The notes: generated by a model from the letters alone, not told the origin. DNA of 42,116 nt from Buttiauxella izardii (GCF_003601925.1 NZ_QZWH01000046.1:1-42116); one strand, 5' to 3'. Shown: positions 31,369-40,572, counted from the first letter of the stretch. Made by a program: numbers and translations.

Positions 31369-33345
31369 TTATGGCGTAACGATATTGAACCAGAAGTTAA
31401 ACTTGTCCATATAGCCAAGCACTTCGTCCAGTTTGCCTGCATCGCCAGTGATTTTTACGTCACCTTTGTCTTTCGCCTGCTGCAATGTTTCTTCTTTCAA
31501 AACAATACGATTGAGCGTATCGCGGGAAAGATTGAACGTTGCGTCAGCGTTGCTGGCTTCTGAATTTGGCGTGTGGTTCAGCACCCCGTTTTCCAGTTCC
31601 AATTTGTACTTCCCGCCCTGGTCGCCGAAGTTGAAGTTCAGCACCGCATGGGCATTCGCCGCTTTCTCACCGTTGATGTGAACTGCCATGTAATCGAAGA
31701 ACATTTCTGGCGTCATAGCACGAACGGTATCCGGGCTGGCGGTATTCGGCGTAGGGCCTTTAATCACGCCATTACGCAATTCCTGCGCACCCGTCAGATA
31801 GAAGTTACGCCATGGGCCTGATTCTGCCTGATACCCCATCTGTTCCAGTGCATCCGCTTCGAGGTTGCGGGCCGCTTTGTTGGTTGGATCAGCAAACACC
31901 ACTTTGCTCACGACCTGCGCCACCCAACGGTAATTCCCCTGGCTGTAATCAGATTTCGCTTTTTGCAGAATGCTGTCCGCACCGCCCATGTATTCAACGA
32001 ATTTCTTCGCGGATTCTTCCGGCGGCAGTTCATCCAGGGTTGCCGGGTTGCCATCGAACCAGCCAAGATAGAACACGTAGGTGGCTTTCACATCGTGGCT
32101 GACCGAACCGTAATAACCCCGGCTAGCCCAGGTTTTCGCCAGTTTCGGTGGCAGTTTGAAGTTCGCTGCGATTTCATCGCGCGTCAGACCTTCGTTTGCC
32201 ATGCGCAACGTCTGATCGTTGATGAAGCGGTACATATCACGCTGACCTTTCATCAGGTTGACGACGTTATCCTGGCCCCATGTCGGCCAGTGGTGCTGGG
32301 CAATAATAATTTCAGCATCGCTGCCCCAGCGGTCAATCGCGGCATTAATGTATTTAGACCATGCTAGTGGGTCGCGGATTTTCGCGCCGCGCAGTGAATA
32401 GGTGTTATGCAGCGTGTGAGTCACATCCTCCGCCGCTTCGATCATTTTCTTCTCTTTGACGTACCACAGCATTTCCGACGGCGCTTCAGAACCCGGAGCC
32501 ATCATAAAGTCGTAAGTCAGGCCATCGATCACTTCTTCCTGGCCGGTGTGCGTGATGTAGTCGGTTGGTGCCAACAATGTCACTGTACCGGCAGAGGTCG
32601 TGGTGCCCAGACCAGCACCCACCTGGCCTTTAGCATTAGCAGGTAGCAAGTTGCCGTACATGTAACTTGCGCGGCGACTCATGGCGTTACCCGCCATAAT
32701 ATTTTCGTCTACGGCAGAACCCATAAAGCCTTGCGGAGCATACAGTTTAACTTTGCCCGCTTTGACATCGGCTTCGTCAACCACACCGCGAACACCGCCG
32801 TAGTGGTCAACGTGGCTGTGGGTGAAGATCACCGCGACGACAGTTTTTTTGCCGCGATTTTTGTAATACAGCTCCAAACCGGCTTTTGCGGTTTCAGCAG
32901 AAACCAGCGGGTCGACCACGGTAATCCCGGTTTTACCTTCAATTATGGTCATATTAGAAAGGTCGAGATTACGAATCTGATAAACACCTTCGGTCACTTC
33001 AAACAGACCGCTGATATTAATCAACTGGGACTGACGCCACAGGCTTGGATTAACCGTCGCTGGCGCTTTATCGCCCTCTTTAATAAAGGCGTATTGCTGT
33101 GGATTCCAGATAACATTGCCTTGCTCGCCCTTTATCACATCCTGTGGCAGTGCAGCGATAAAGCCTTTATGAGCATTCACGAAATCGGTGTGATCAGAGA
33201 ACGGGAGCTGCTGATAAAGCGCTTCATTGGCTTGTTTTGTTGCAGGTGTCGCATCGTTAGTGGGCGCTGGAGTTGCTGCGCTAACTGACAATGTCGTCAG
33301 TAACCCCGCGGCAATCAGGCTTTTGGCTATTAGATTCAATCTCAT
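31369..33345 (-). CDS. Exported alkylsulfatase, YjcS/SdsA1 family
   Basis: A zinc metallo-beta-lactamase-fold hydrolase that cleaves primary alkyl sulfates such as dodecyl sulfate; substrate is inferred from family. The 658-residue product has a signal peptide of about 23 residues (cut after SVSA). The MBL motif THSHVDHYGG places metal ligands at His176, His178, Asp180 and His181. EAPSEML and AAEDVTHTLHN supply further ligands. The dimerisation domain and a C-terminal SCP2-like lipid-binding domain (about 530-658) follow. It is clearly homologous to E. coli YjcS, which lies at another locus. It is divergent from the IprA-like regulator and is not part of the E. coli gene order here. Confidence 0.92.
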   Translation of the reverse strand: MRLNLIAKSLIAAGLLTTLSVSAATPAPTNDATPATKQANEALYQQLPFSDHTDFVNAHKGFIAALPQDVIKGEQGNVIWNPQQYAFIKEGDKAPATVNPSLWRQSQLINISGLFEVTEGVYQIRNLDLSNMTIIEGKTGITVVDPLVSAETAKAGLELYYKNRGKKTVVAVIFTHSHVDHYGGVRGVVDEADVKAGKVKLYAPQGFMGSAVDENIMAGNAMSRRASYMYGNLLPANAKGQVGAGLGTTTSAGTVTLLAPTDYITHTGQEEVIDGLTYDFMMAPGSEAPSEMLWYVKEKKMIEAAEDVTHTLHNTYSLRGAKIRDPLAWSKYINAAIDRWGSDAEIIIAQHHWPTWGQDNVVNLMKGQRDMYRFINDQTLRMANEGLTRDEIAANFKLPPKLAKTWASRGYYGSVSHDVKATYVFYLGWFDGNPATLDELPPEESAKKFVEYMGGADSILQKAKSDYSQGNYRWVAQVVSKVVFADPTNKAARNLEADALEQMGYQAESGPWRNFYLTGAQELRNGVIKGPTPNTASPDTVRAMTPEMFFDYMAVHINGEKAANAHAVLNFNFGDQGGKYKLELENGVLNHTPNSEASNADATFNLSRDTLNRIVLKEETLQQAKDKGDVKITGDAGKLDEVLGYMDKFNFWFNIVTP

Positions 33346-33455
33346 TAATTTAACCTCAGAAATTAATAAATTCTAAAAGATAGAAGATATGTTTCGATAA
33401 TTTAAATAACCTGTGGATTAACACAGGCAATTTTAATGGATGAATTAACTCGGAA

Positions 33456-33475
33456 GTAGTGCCATATGGGACTAC
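33456..33475. promoter_or_regulatory. 20-bp palindrome between the alkylsulfatase and IprA-like genes
   Basis: GTAGTGCCATATGGGACTAC is an inverted repeat with a CCATATGG core and a single mismatched pair. It lies about 110 bases from the start of each divergent gene, almost at the midpoint of the gap. Symmetry and position suggest an operator for the neighbouring CRP-fold regulator. No binding data are known to me. Confidence 0.55.
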
Positions 33476-33579
33476 GATTTATTTTGATATATTGACGAAA
33501 TTGCTCTCTTCATTTTGTACAGACATTTTCTATTGGTAGCGCTATACTATAATAATTGATGATATATCTTGGATGTGTT

Positions 33580-34218
33580 ATGGGTGCCAGTTTTGAAAAT
33601 ATTCATCGTTATTATAAGTCTCTGAATATAGAGAGTCAGGTTAATGATGTCCGCAAAAATGGTGAACAACTCACTTTCGCTGCGACAAAAGAATTAGCCA
33701 TCACACCCAGCTTTATTTACGTTCCTGTTGAAGGTTCAGTGGCCATTTTACATGCAGAAAGCGAACTCACTATTGGTAATGCCATTGACTATATGCCCAT
33801 TGGTTTGATGGAGCGGTATTGCCCAATGTTGATTTTTGAATATAAGTGCATGACGCCCGTGAAAGTCGTTGAAATCTCTTATGAGAAATTTGATGAGATT
33901 TTTTTTAAGAATGCTGAGAGCATGCGGGCTCTCTCAAGTATTTTGATTTTCATGACTATTTTCTCACTGGATCTGCATGCTGAAAGAAAGCAACTGACTA
34001 GCTACCAAACCATCAAACCCATGCTTTACCGTTATCTCTACCGTTCCCTCGCTTTTCCAAATGAAAAAGAAGGTTTGGCGAGTTTTATTATAAGCCGCAC
34101 TAAGTTATCTCGTACTCATGTATTCAGAGTGTTGGCCGATTTAAAAGAAGGTGGGTATATTACGATGAAAAGTGGCAAGTTGATATCCATTGACAAGGAT
34201 TTACCGGATGGTTATTAG
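33580..34218 (+). CDS. CRP-fold regulator, IprA/YaiV-like
   Basis: A cyclic-nucleotide-binding-fold protein with a C-terminal winged helix. The C-terminus (residues about 160-212, ISRTKLSRTHVFRVLADL and GGYITMKSGKLISI) closely resembles E. coli YaiV/IprA, which affects peroxide resistance. Function here is unknown. The start at 33580 gives 212 residues with a GGA motif six bases upstream; TTG 33556 and ATG 33559 are alternatives, but they overlap the likely -10 (TATACTATAAT, 33543-33553). The gene is visibly AT-rich compared with neighbours, suggesting transfer. It is divergent from the alkylsulfatase, its likely target. Confidence 0.8.
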   Translation: MGASFENIHRYYKSLNIESQVNDVRKNGEQLTFAATKELAITPSFIYVPVEGSVAILHAESELTIGNAIDYMPIGLMERYCPMLIFEYKCMTPVKVVEISYEKFDEIFFKNAESMRALSSILIFMTIFSLDLHAERKQLTSYQTIKPMLYRYLYRSLAFPNEKEGLASFIISRTKLSRTHVFRVLADLKEGGYITMKSGKLISIDKDLPDGY

Positions 34219-34238
34219 TCATCATTCAAAGGAAGTAA

Positions 34239-34263
34239 GGTTCACATTTTAATAATGTGAACC
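34239..34263. terminator. Bidirectional terminator-like hairpin
   Basis: GGTTCACATT at 34239-34248 pairs perfectly with AATGTGAACC at 34254-34263 around a 5-base loop. It lies between the IprA-like gene and the convergent yczR. There are only weak T-tracts on either side. Confidence 0.6.
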
Positions 34264-34276
34264 GTTAATTTAAAAA

Positions 34277-35707
34277 TTAAACTACCGACCTTCTCAAACT
34301 CTCATTCCCTGTTTGCGCCAGATTATCCCAAAGTGGTTTTAACCGTTCGAGTGCCACTCGCATTTGCGCAGGTTCAAGCGTGAACGGTAAACGTAAATAG
34401 CGCTCAAATGCTCCTTCTGAACCAAAGCGTGGCCCTGCGCCAATACGAATGCCAATAGATTCTGCACTGGCGGCGAATATCGTTGCCAGCGGTTTGGGTA
34501 ATTCAATCCACCACGACAGCCCGCCTTGCGGCACCACCGTCATTTTCCACTCCGGGAATAACTCTTTGATGATTTCAGCGCTGGCATCTCGCTGCTGGCG
34601 TAGCATTTCACGACGCGCAGGCAGGAAGTTGTTGGCTTCATTAAACAAACTGATACCCGCGAGTTGCTCAAGAATCGGCGAGCCTAAATCTAATGAATCG
34701 CGAATTTGAATCAGCGAGGCAATCGTGCGCGAGTTGGCACGTATCCAGCCTAAACGCAGGCCGCCCCAAAAACTTTTCCCCGCAGAACCCAGCGTGATAA
34801 TTCTGTCGGCATGATCAAACGCGGCCAGCGGTGGCGGCGGGGGAGCGTCATACCACAGGTCAACCATGGTTTCATCGGCCACAATCGTGGTGCGCGTGCG
34901 TGCGGCAATTTCTGCAATGGCCTGGCGGGTTTGAACATCCATACAAAGCCCACTTGGATTATGGAAATCCGCCAGCAAATAGGCCAGACGTGGCGAGGTT
35001 TGTGCAATGGTGGCGGCTAAACCTTCGGTGTCCCAACCGTGTTCGGTCAGGCTCACCGGAACGGGGCGGCACGACGCGCCTTTAATCGCGCTAAGCGCCA
35101 TTGGATAAGTGGGATTATCTAGAACCACGCGATCGCCAGGCCCCGTCAGCAGCCGCAGAATCAGGCCAAAGCCACTTAACGCGCCGTTGACCACCATGAT
35201 TTGATCCGCCGTGGTCGGCAAGCCTCGTTCGACATAGCGCTGCGCAATCACCTCGCGCAACTCGGGCAAGCCTTGCTGATTGTATCCGGTGCTGCCGAGA
35301 TGTTCCGGCAGCGCAATCAGGGCGTTTGCATAAGCCTGGTGAATTTCCGGCCCGGCGCTGAGTGCGGCGGTCGATAAATCCAGCGTGGCGGCACGGCCTG
35401 GCAGCGGCGAAACCGTCTGCCCGTTTTCTGGCAGCATGGTAACGGAACCCGAGCCTTGCCGACTCGCCAGATAACCTTCATCACGCAGTTGCGCCAGCGC
35501 GGTCGCCACCGTGGTGCGACTGATTCCCAGCGCGGTTGCCAGTTCGCGCTCACCCGGCAGGCGGCACTCCAGCGGCAGCCGCCCGTCCAGAATCAACAAA
35601 CGCAAACCATCCGCCAGTTGCCGATAAACCGGCGTGCGCGGTAAATCCTGATGCCAGTTTCCCAGCAGTTTCACCAGTGATGACGAACCCGTTCTGCGCT
35701 GTGCCAT
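34277..35707 (-). CDS. yczR: MocR-family (GntR-aminotransferase) regulator, YczR type
   Basis: MocR regulators join a GntR winged-helix domain to an aminotransferase-like fold that binds PLP as an effector sensor. The 476-residue product has the DNA-binding region at about residues 24-93 (YRQLADGLRLLILDGRLP and LGISRTTVATALAQL). The fold-type I aminotransferase region follows, with the PLP lysine at Lys311 in GSAGKSFWGGLRLGW. The DFHNPSG segment is typical. It is divergent from a YczE-like membrane protein, a pairing described as a distinct MocR group. The effector is unknown. Confidence 0.85.
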   Translation of the reverse strand: MAQRRTGSSSLVKLLGNWHQDLPRTPVYRQLADGLRLLILDGRLPLECRLPGERELATALGISRTTVATALAQLRDEGYLASRQGSGSVTMLPENGQTVSPLPGRAATLDLSTAALSAGPEIHQAYANALIALPEHLGSTGYNQQGLPELREVIAQRYVERGLPTTADQIMVVNGALSGFGLILRLLTGPGDRVVLDNPTYPMALSAIKGASCRPVPVSLTEHGWDTEGLAATIAQTSPRLAYLLADFHNPSGLCMDVQTRQAIAEIAARTRTTIVADETMVDLWYDAPPPPPLAAFDHADRIITLGSAGKSFWGGLRLGWIRANSRTIASLIQIRDSLDLGSPILEQLAGISLFNEANNFLPARREMLRQQRDASAEIIKELFPEWKMTVVPQGGLSWWIELPKPLATIFAASAESIGIRIGAGPRFGSEGAFERYLRLPFTLEPAQMRVALERLKPLWDNLAQTGNESLRRSVV

Positions 35708-35712
35708 AGCAA

Positions 35713-35751
35713 TCCACTTTTTGATAACTGGACCTTAATATCATATCCATT
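35713..35751. promoter_or_regulatory. Candidate YczR operator with three half-sites
   Basis: TCCACT (35713-35718), its near reverse complement ACTGGA (35727-35732) and a direct copy TCCATT (35746-35751) lie in the 87-base gap between yczR and yczE. The two direct copies start 33 bases apart, about three helical turns. MocR proteins often bind such combined direct and inverted half-sites. Confidence 0.45.
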
Positions 35752-35794
35752 TTGGTTGAAAGTAAAGCCATGAAACAATTCAAAGGGGAATAAC

Positions 35795-36412
35795 ATGATC
35801 GCTCGTCGCTTGCTGCAACTGTATACCGGGCTGGTTTTATATGGGGTTTCCACGGCGATGTTCGTGCGGGCCAATTTAGGCGCCGATCCCTGGAACGTGT
35901 TTCACCTCGGCGTGGCACGCATCTTCTCTTTGAATATTGGCATGGTGATGATCGTGGTGGGCGCGCTGGTGTTGCTGCTGTGGATACCGCTGCGCCAGAA
36001 ACCAGGTCTGGGGACGGTCAGCAACGTGATTGTGCTCGGCCTGGCTGCGGACGCGGCATTAGCGTTGATGCCGCCCGTTGAGTCGTTAGTTGCTCGCAGT
36101 ATTTTGCTGCTGGCCGCCATTTTAGTGAATGCGATTGCCACCGGAATGTACATCGGTGCCGGGTTTGGCTCTGGCCCCCGAGACGGCTTAATGACCGGGA
36201 TTAATGCCCGTACCGGCTGGTCGGTGCGCAGCGTGCGCACCGCAATTGAAGTCACGGTTTTACTGGCTGGATGGTTGATGGGCGGCACCTTCGGCGTCGG
36301 CACCGTGTTATATGCGCTGGCGATTGGCCCGCTGATTCAACTGTGCTTGCCGTGGTTTCGTATTAAAATTCAGCAGGAAAAAAGCCTGGTCGAACCGACC
36401 GTTGTGCCCTAA
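35795..36412 (+). CDS. yczE: YczE-like integral membrane protein
   Basis: A polytopic inner-membrane protein of unknown transport or signalling role. The 205 residues hold about five or six hydrophobic segments. Conserved features include LYGVSTAMFVRANLGADPW near the N-terminus, and GAGFGSGPRDGLM and GGTFGVGTVLYALAIGP in the second half, typical of YczE proteins. AAAGGGGA lies before the ATG. It is divergent from yczR, and its stop codon overlaps a downstream ATG (TAATG), which suggests translational coupling to the acetyltransferase. Confidence 0.82.
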   Translation: MIARRLLQLYTGLVLYGVSTAMFVRANLGADPWNVFHLGVARIFSLNIGMVMIVVGALVLLLWIPLRQKPGLGTVSNVIVLGLAADAALALMPPVESLVARSILLLAAILVNAIATGMYIGAGFGSGPRDGLMTGINARTGWSVRSVRTAIEVTVLLAGWLMGGTFGVGTVLYALAIGPLIQLCLPWFRIKIQQEKSLVEPTVVP

Positions 36413-36447
36413 TGTTGATGGAAATCACACCATCCGATGAGGTAGCA

Positions 36448-37269
36448 ATGCACAGCAAGGTCATCAGTAATGCGGCGGCGAACTGGAATAGTTATCAACT
36501 GGCTGAAATTCTTTCCCATTGTTTTGAAGGGTATTTAGTTCCTTTTACCATTGATGGTGAAACCTTCGCCTCGCGTTTTAGTGCGGAAGATATCAGCTTT
36601 AATGACAGCAAAGTCTGGACGCAGGATGGTGAACCGAAAGCGCTGGCAATCATTACTCGCCGTGGGCAAACCTGTCGCCTGGCAGCCTTTGCGATTCGCC
36701 CTGAATTACGCGGACAAGGCTTCGGCAAACAGTTCATGCAGCAATTAGTTGATGACGCCCGTGCGCGTGGCGACAAAAAGATGTGGCTGGAAGTGATTGT
36801 CGGCAACGACAGCGGGCTGGCGCTGTATGAACGCATGGGCTTTGTGCGCCAGCAAACGCTGGTTGGGTTCAACGCGGTTAATTCGACGCTGTTTACCGAA
36901 ACGGGCGAGCTGCAAGAAATCGACCCGATGTTGATGGCAACAAAAATGATGACGGATTCCCGGCAGCGTTTGCCATGGCTTACCGCACCCGAAACACTCT
37001 ATAAATTACCCGGCAAAGCCTACGTTCTTAACGACGTGGCTTATGCGATGGTCGCCACTTCCCCGCAGCCGCCGCGTGTGCGCATGCTTTACGTTGAACC
37101 ATCCGCAAGAGGGAAAGGGCAGGCGAAAAAACTGCTGACGCTGTTACGCGAACGTTTCCCTGGAATTTTCACCGCAACGGCCATTCCGGAATCTTTTGCG
37201 CCACTTTTCGAAAGCAGTGGCTTCCGTCAGGATCCCTGTACGCAATATGAAATGCTGCTTAATCTTTAA
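36448..37269 (+). CDS. GNAT-family acetyltransferase with tandem GNAT-like domains
   Basis: A predicted acetyl-CoA-dependent N-acetyltransferase; substrate unknown. The first domain carries the acetyl-CoA motif RPELRGQGFGKQ and the ALYERMGF segment. A second GNAT-like region carries VEPSARGKGQAKKL and FESSGF. The start at 36448 (273 residues) has GAGG five bases upstream. ATG 36412 and ATG 36418 are alternatives; the former forms a TAATG overlap with yczE and gives 285 residues. It probably shares an operon with yczE and therefore may be under YczR control. Confidence 0.8.
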   Translation: MHSKVISNAAANWNSYQLAEILSHCFEGYLVPFTIDGETFASRFSAEDISFNDSKVWTQDGEPKALAIITRRGQTCRLAAFAIRPELRGQGFGKQFMQQLVDDARARGDKKMWLEVIVGNDSGLALYERMGFVRQQTLVGFNAVNSTLFTETGELQEIDPMLMATKMMTDSRQRLPWLTAPETLYKLPGKAYVLNDVAYAMVATSPQPPRVRMLYVEPSARGKGQAKKLLTLLRERFPGIFTATAIPESFAPLFESSGFRQDPCTQYEMLLNL

Positions 37270-37377
37270 GCAGGAAGCATTCATTCTTAACGACTAAACT
37301 TATCAATCGTAATCATCACGGGTAGAAATTATCTGCCCGTATCATCTGCCGTACTTCCCACACCGTGGAGGTTCACA

Positions 37378-37731
37378 ATGAATTATGTTGATGGTTTTGT
37401 TGTTGCTGTACCCGCAGCAAAAAAGGATGAATACAAGCAGTTAGCCGCAAAAGCCGCGCCGTTGTTTAAAGAGTTTGGCGCGTTACGTGTCGTGGAATGT
37501 TGGGCCGACGATGTGCCCGATGGCAAACTCACTGATTTTCGCATGGCGGTGAAAGCCGAAGAGAGCGAAGAAGTGGTGTTTAGCTGGATTGAATATCCCT
37601 CCAAAGAAGTGCGCGATGCCGCGAATGCGAAAATGATGTCTGACCCACGGATGAAAGAGTTTGGCGAGTCGATGCCGTTCGATGGCAAGCGTATGATTTA
37701 TGGCGGCTTTGCGCCAATTCTTGACGAGTAA
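37378..37731 (+). CDS. ybaA: DUF1428 family protein YbaA
   Basis: YbaA is a small conserved protein of unknown function in the dimeric ferredoxin-like alpha/beta-barrel group. The 117 residues equal the E. coli length and nearly match it throughout: MNYVDGFVVAVPAAKKDEYK, FGALRVVECWADDVPDGK, FSWIEYPSKEVRDAAN and FDGKRMIYGGF. GTGGAGG lies just before the ATG. It is the conserved right-hand landmark of this locus and is convergent with norW. Confidence 0.95.
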   Translation: MNYVDGFVVAVPAAKKDEYKQLAAKAAPLFKEFGALRVVECWADDVPDGKLTDFRMAVKAEESEEVVFSWIEYPSKEVRDAANAKMMSDPRMKEFGESMPFDGKRMIYGGFAPILDE

Positions 37732-37737
37732 CGTCAC

Positions 37738-37773
37738 GCGGGCGGCGCTGACATCATATCGAGCGTCACCCGC
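37738..37773. repeat. GC-rich hairpin between ybaA and norW
   Basis: GCGGGCGGCGC at 37738-37748 pairs with GCGTCACCCGC at 37763-37773 with one mismatch and one G-T pair. It sits in the 53-base gap between two convergent genes and may terminate both, although no T-run follows. Confidence 0.45.
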
Positions 37774-37784
37774 ATGAACTCCCG

Positions 37785-38918
37785 CTACAACTGCAATTCC
37801 CGCAACAATCCAAACGCCAGTTTCATATGCGCTTCGCTGACGATAAACGCCCGTAACTGCTGCGCTTCGTCATAGCCTTTGGCTATCAAACCTTGCGGCT
37901 CGGCACAGATTTGCCACGCCAAATCATTACGTTGCGTTTCCCCTGCCAGATGCAATGGCAGCTCCGGCGTTTTCACTTTCACCAGCATCGCGGGGAGATT
38001 CAGGCCGTCGGCGGCACCCAGCAGATTTTTGGCCAGCGTCATGGCACTAAACTGAATCGGTTGCAGGAATGGCAGCACTTTACCATCGATTTCTGCGCAA
38101 TCACCAAGGGCGTAAATATTCGCATCGGATGTCTGCAACTGGCGGTTCACCTGAATACCCCGATTCACAGCAAGCCCGGCGTGTTGCGCCAGCCCGACGT
38201 TTGGACGCAGGCCAATCGCCGCCACAACGGCATCCACATTGACGATTCGCCCGTTGCTTAACGCCGCATTGATTCCCTGTGGCGTTTTGCTCAGCGATTC
38301 AAGTCGCTGATTAAACAGCAGTTCAACGCCCATCTGGTTCAGGCGCTGTTGTAAACGGCTGCTGACTTCCGCAGGCATTAGCGAAGCGAGCAGACTGGAG
38401 GCGTTATCCACCAAAATCACCTGCTTCCCGGCGCGGCAAAAATCCATCGCCAGTTCGGTGCCAATCAAACCACCGCCCAGAATCATCACGCGGCGTGCAT
38501 CGCGTAATGACGTTTCACAGGCCAGATACTCTTGCTGGCTGTTAAGCGTCAGCATCAACTCTTTGCCTGCAATCGGCGGCAGCAGGGCGCTTGAACCGGT
38601 TGCCAGCACCAGTTTGTCGTACGGCCATTGCTGATCGCCACATTTTACCAGGCGCTCGCGAGTGTTAATTTCCGACACCCAACTGTTGGCGTTGAGCGTT
38701 AAATTAAACTGCTCGGCAAACTCCCCGGCACGCTGCCGGGTGAGGTCGTCTGCTCGTTGATTCAGGCTGATGACATGGCTGAGATCGGGCTTGTTGTACT
38801 CGTCCATGCTGTCGGCGGCAATCATGCGCACCGGCACCTGCGCGTCATGTTTGCGGATATTTTTCACCAGTTGGCGGGCGGCAAAGCCCGAACCGATTAT
38901 CACAATGCCATGATTCAT
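37785..38918 (-). CDS. norW: NADH:flavorubredoxin reductase NorW
   Basis: NorW passes electrons from NADH to the rubredoxin domain of NorV, powering NO reduction to N2O under anaerobic or microaerobic conditions. The 377 residues equal the E. coli length. The FAD motif GSGFAAR is at residues 9-15, the NAD motif is [10 protein letters not shown], and the second FAD signature is [11 protein letters not shown]. The first four bases of its start (ATGA) overlap the norV stop, showing translational coupling. It is convergent with ybaA. Confidence 0.97.
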   Translation of the reverse strand: MNHGIVIIGSGFAARQLVKNIRKHDAQVPVRMIAADSMDEYNKPDLSHVISLNQRADDLTRQRAGEFAEQFNLTLNANSWVSEINTRERLVKCGDQQWPYDKLVLATGSSALLPPIAGKELMLTLNSQQEYLACETSLRDARRVMILGGGLIGTELAMDFCRAGKQVILVDNASSLLASLMPAEVSSRLQQRLNQMGVELLFNQRLESLSKTPQGINAALSNGRIVNVDAVVAAIGLRPNVGLAQHAGLAVNRGIQVNRQLQTSDANIYALGDCAEIDGKVLPFLQPIQFSAMTLAKNLLGAADGLNLPAMLVKVKTPELPLHLAGETQRNDLAWQICAEPQGLIAKGYDEAQQLRAFIVSEAHMKLAFGLLRELQL

Positions 38919-40354
38919 TTTGCCTCCGTTGCCAGCACATCAAAGACGTCTTTGCCGAGTGAACATTCCGGGCACAGGAAGCTGTCCGGGACTTCGCTCC
39001 ATGGCGTACCCGGCGCGACATCCTGCATCGGTTCCCCAGTTTGTGGGTCGTAAATCCACTGGCAAACGCTGCATTGCATGCGTGGCCCTGAATCGGCGCA
39101 GTCTGGCTTTTCAGCCACGCTTTCTTGCGGCGCTGGCGTTGGCGCAGAAACCAGCGGCGTTAACGCCCACTGACGGGCGATTTCACGCCCATGCTCGCGG
39201 CAGATTTCCAGCGCGTCGATATCCGGACGCCATTTCGCTTTCAGGCTCAGCGACATTTCAAAACCGGCATCCTGCAAACGCGTGGAAAGACGGTCAACCG
39301 CGCCGCCGCTCCAGCCGTGAGAGCCAAACGCGCTGCCGCGTTTATTGCGAAAACGCAGCCCAGTCATCTCCTCAACCAGCCCGGCAATTTTCGGCATCAT
39401 CACGTTATTCATGGTTGATGTGCCGACCAGCACGCCTTTGGAGCGGAACACGTTGGTCAGAACTTCGTTTTTATCATGGCGGGCGACATTAAAGATTTTC
39501 ACCGCCACGCGCGGATCGACTTCGGTAATCCCTTGCGCAATCGCATCCGCCATCATGCGGGTGTTGTTAGACATGGTGTCGTAGAAAATGGTGATGCGAT
39601 CTTCCTGATAATCTGCCGCCCATTTCAGATACAACTCAACGATTTGCGTTGGGTTATCGCGCCACACCACGCCATGAGAAGTCGCGATCATATCGACTGG
39701 CAGATTGAAGCCGAGGATTTCGGTGATTTTCGGTGTCACCAGGCGGCTGAATGGCGTCAGAATGTTGGCGTAGTAACGCTGGCATTGTTCAAACAATTCA
39801 GCCTGATCGACTTCATCGTTAAACAGATGTTCATCGCAATAGTGCTGACCAAAGGCGTCGTTACTGAACAGCACCGCGTCGCCGGTCATATACGTCATCA
39901 TGCTATCCGGCCAGTGCAGCATCGGCGTTTCAACGAAGATGAGCTGCTTGCCGTTGCCGATATCCAGGCTGTCGCCGGTTTTCACGACGTGGAAATTCCA
40001 CTCCGGGTGATGGTGGTGGCCATTAATCGAATCGATGCCGTTGGCAGTGCAGTAAATTGGCGTGTTGGGAATGCGCGACATCAGCTCGGTCAGCGCGCCC
40101 GCGTGGTCTTCTTCCGCGTGGTTAATGATGATGTAATCCAGCGTATTCAGGTCAATTTCAGCCGCCAGGTTTTGCACAAATTCACGGCTAAACTTATGGT
40201 CAACCGTATCAATCAGCACCGTCTTTTCTTCACGGATCAGGTAACTGTTATAGCTGCTGCCTTTCAGTGTTTTATATTCGGTGCCATGAAAATCACGCAC
40301 TTCCCAGTCACGTTGACCGACCCATTGGATATTGTTTTTAACCTGAATAGCCAT
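38915..40354 (-). CDS. norV: Anaerobic nitric oxide reductase flavorubredoxin NorV
   Basis: NorV reduces NO to N2O at a diiron site. The 479 residues equal the E. coli length. A beta-lactamase-fold domain holds the diiron ligands His79, Glu81 and Asp83 in NHAEEDHAG; His84 is also conserved. A flavodoxin domain spans about 254-393 ([20 protein letters not shown]). A C-terminal rubredoxin domain has Cys428, Cys431, Cys461 and Cys464. It is transcribed divergently from norR from a sigma-54 promoter with three NorR sites. Confidence 0.98.
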   Translation of the reverse strand: MAIQVKNNIQWVGQRDWEVRDFHGTEYKTLKGSSYNSYLIREEKTVLIDTVDHKFSREFVQNLAAEIDLNTLDYIIINHAEEDHAGALTELMSRIPNTPIYCTANGIDSINGHHHHPEWNFHVVKTGDSLDIGNGKQLIFVETPMLHWPDSMMTYMTGDAVLFSNDAFGQHYCDEHLFNDEVDQAELFEQCQRYYANILTPFSRLVTPKITEILGFNLPVDMIATSHGVVWRDNPTQIVELYLKWAADYQEDRITIFYDTMSNNTRMMADAIAQGITEVDPRVAVKIFNVARHDKNEVLTNVFRSKGVLVGTSTMNNVMMPKIAGLVEEMTGLRFRNKRGSAFGSHGWSGGAVDRLSTRLQDAGFEMSLSLKAKWRPDIDALEICREHGREIARQWALTPLVSAPTPAPQESVAEKPDCADSGPRMQCSVCQWIYDPQTGEPMQDVAPGTPWSEVPDSFLCPECSLGKDVFDVLATEAK

Positions 40355-40404
40355 TGAAAAACCCTCAAATAGAATTAAAAAAACGATGCTCGTATTTGAT
40401 GTAT

Positions 40405-40421
40405 TACAATCGGCGTGCCAA
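40405..40421 (-). promoter_or_regulatory. Sigma-54 promoter of norVW
   Basis: On the minus strand TTGGCACGCCGATTGTA matches TGGCAC-N5-TTGCA with a perfect -24 element; the -12 element is TTGTA instead of TTGCA. It lies about 51 bases before norV. Confidence 0.85.
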
Positions 40422-40475
40422 CTTTATATTTTATTGATTTATAGGGTTATTATTTAAATGGCTTAAAATTTAACT

Positions 40476-40530
40476 GTCAAAAAGACATTGCTGTAAATGG
40501 TCTTTCTGACAATCAATTTGTCATTTTGAC
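40476..40530. promoter_or_regulatory. Three NorR enhancer sites in the norR-norV gap
   Basis: GTCAAAAAGAC (40476-40486), GTCTTTCTGAC (40500-40510) and GTCATTTTGAC (40520-40530) all fit the NorR site GT-N7-AC, spaced 24 and 20 bases apart. Three such sites are essential for NorR activation of norVW in E. coli. The last lies close to the norR start, allowing autoregulation. Confidence 0.88.
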
Positions 40531-40572
40531 TATTGCGCGGTAGCTTTAATGCTTCCCAATCTGGAGCCGCCT

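Larger units (their letters stand above)
31369..37269. other. Accessory block inserted between ffs and ybaA
   Basis: From memory of E. coli, ybaA directly follows ffs. Here five genes in three transcription units (alkylsulfatase, IprA-like, yczR, yczE, GNAT) intervene. I saw no integrase, transposase, direct repeats or tRNA at the borders, so the mode of gain or loss is open. The block may equally be ancestral and lost from E. coli. Confidence 0.75.

Noticed and set aside
39476-40357. 293-codon open frame antisense to norV
   Set aside because: Shadow of the highly conserved norV gene, with no recognisable domain.
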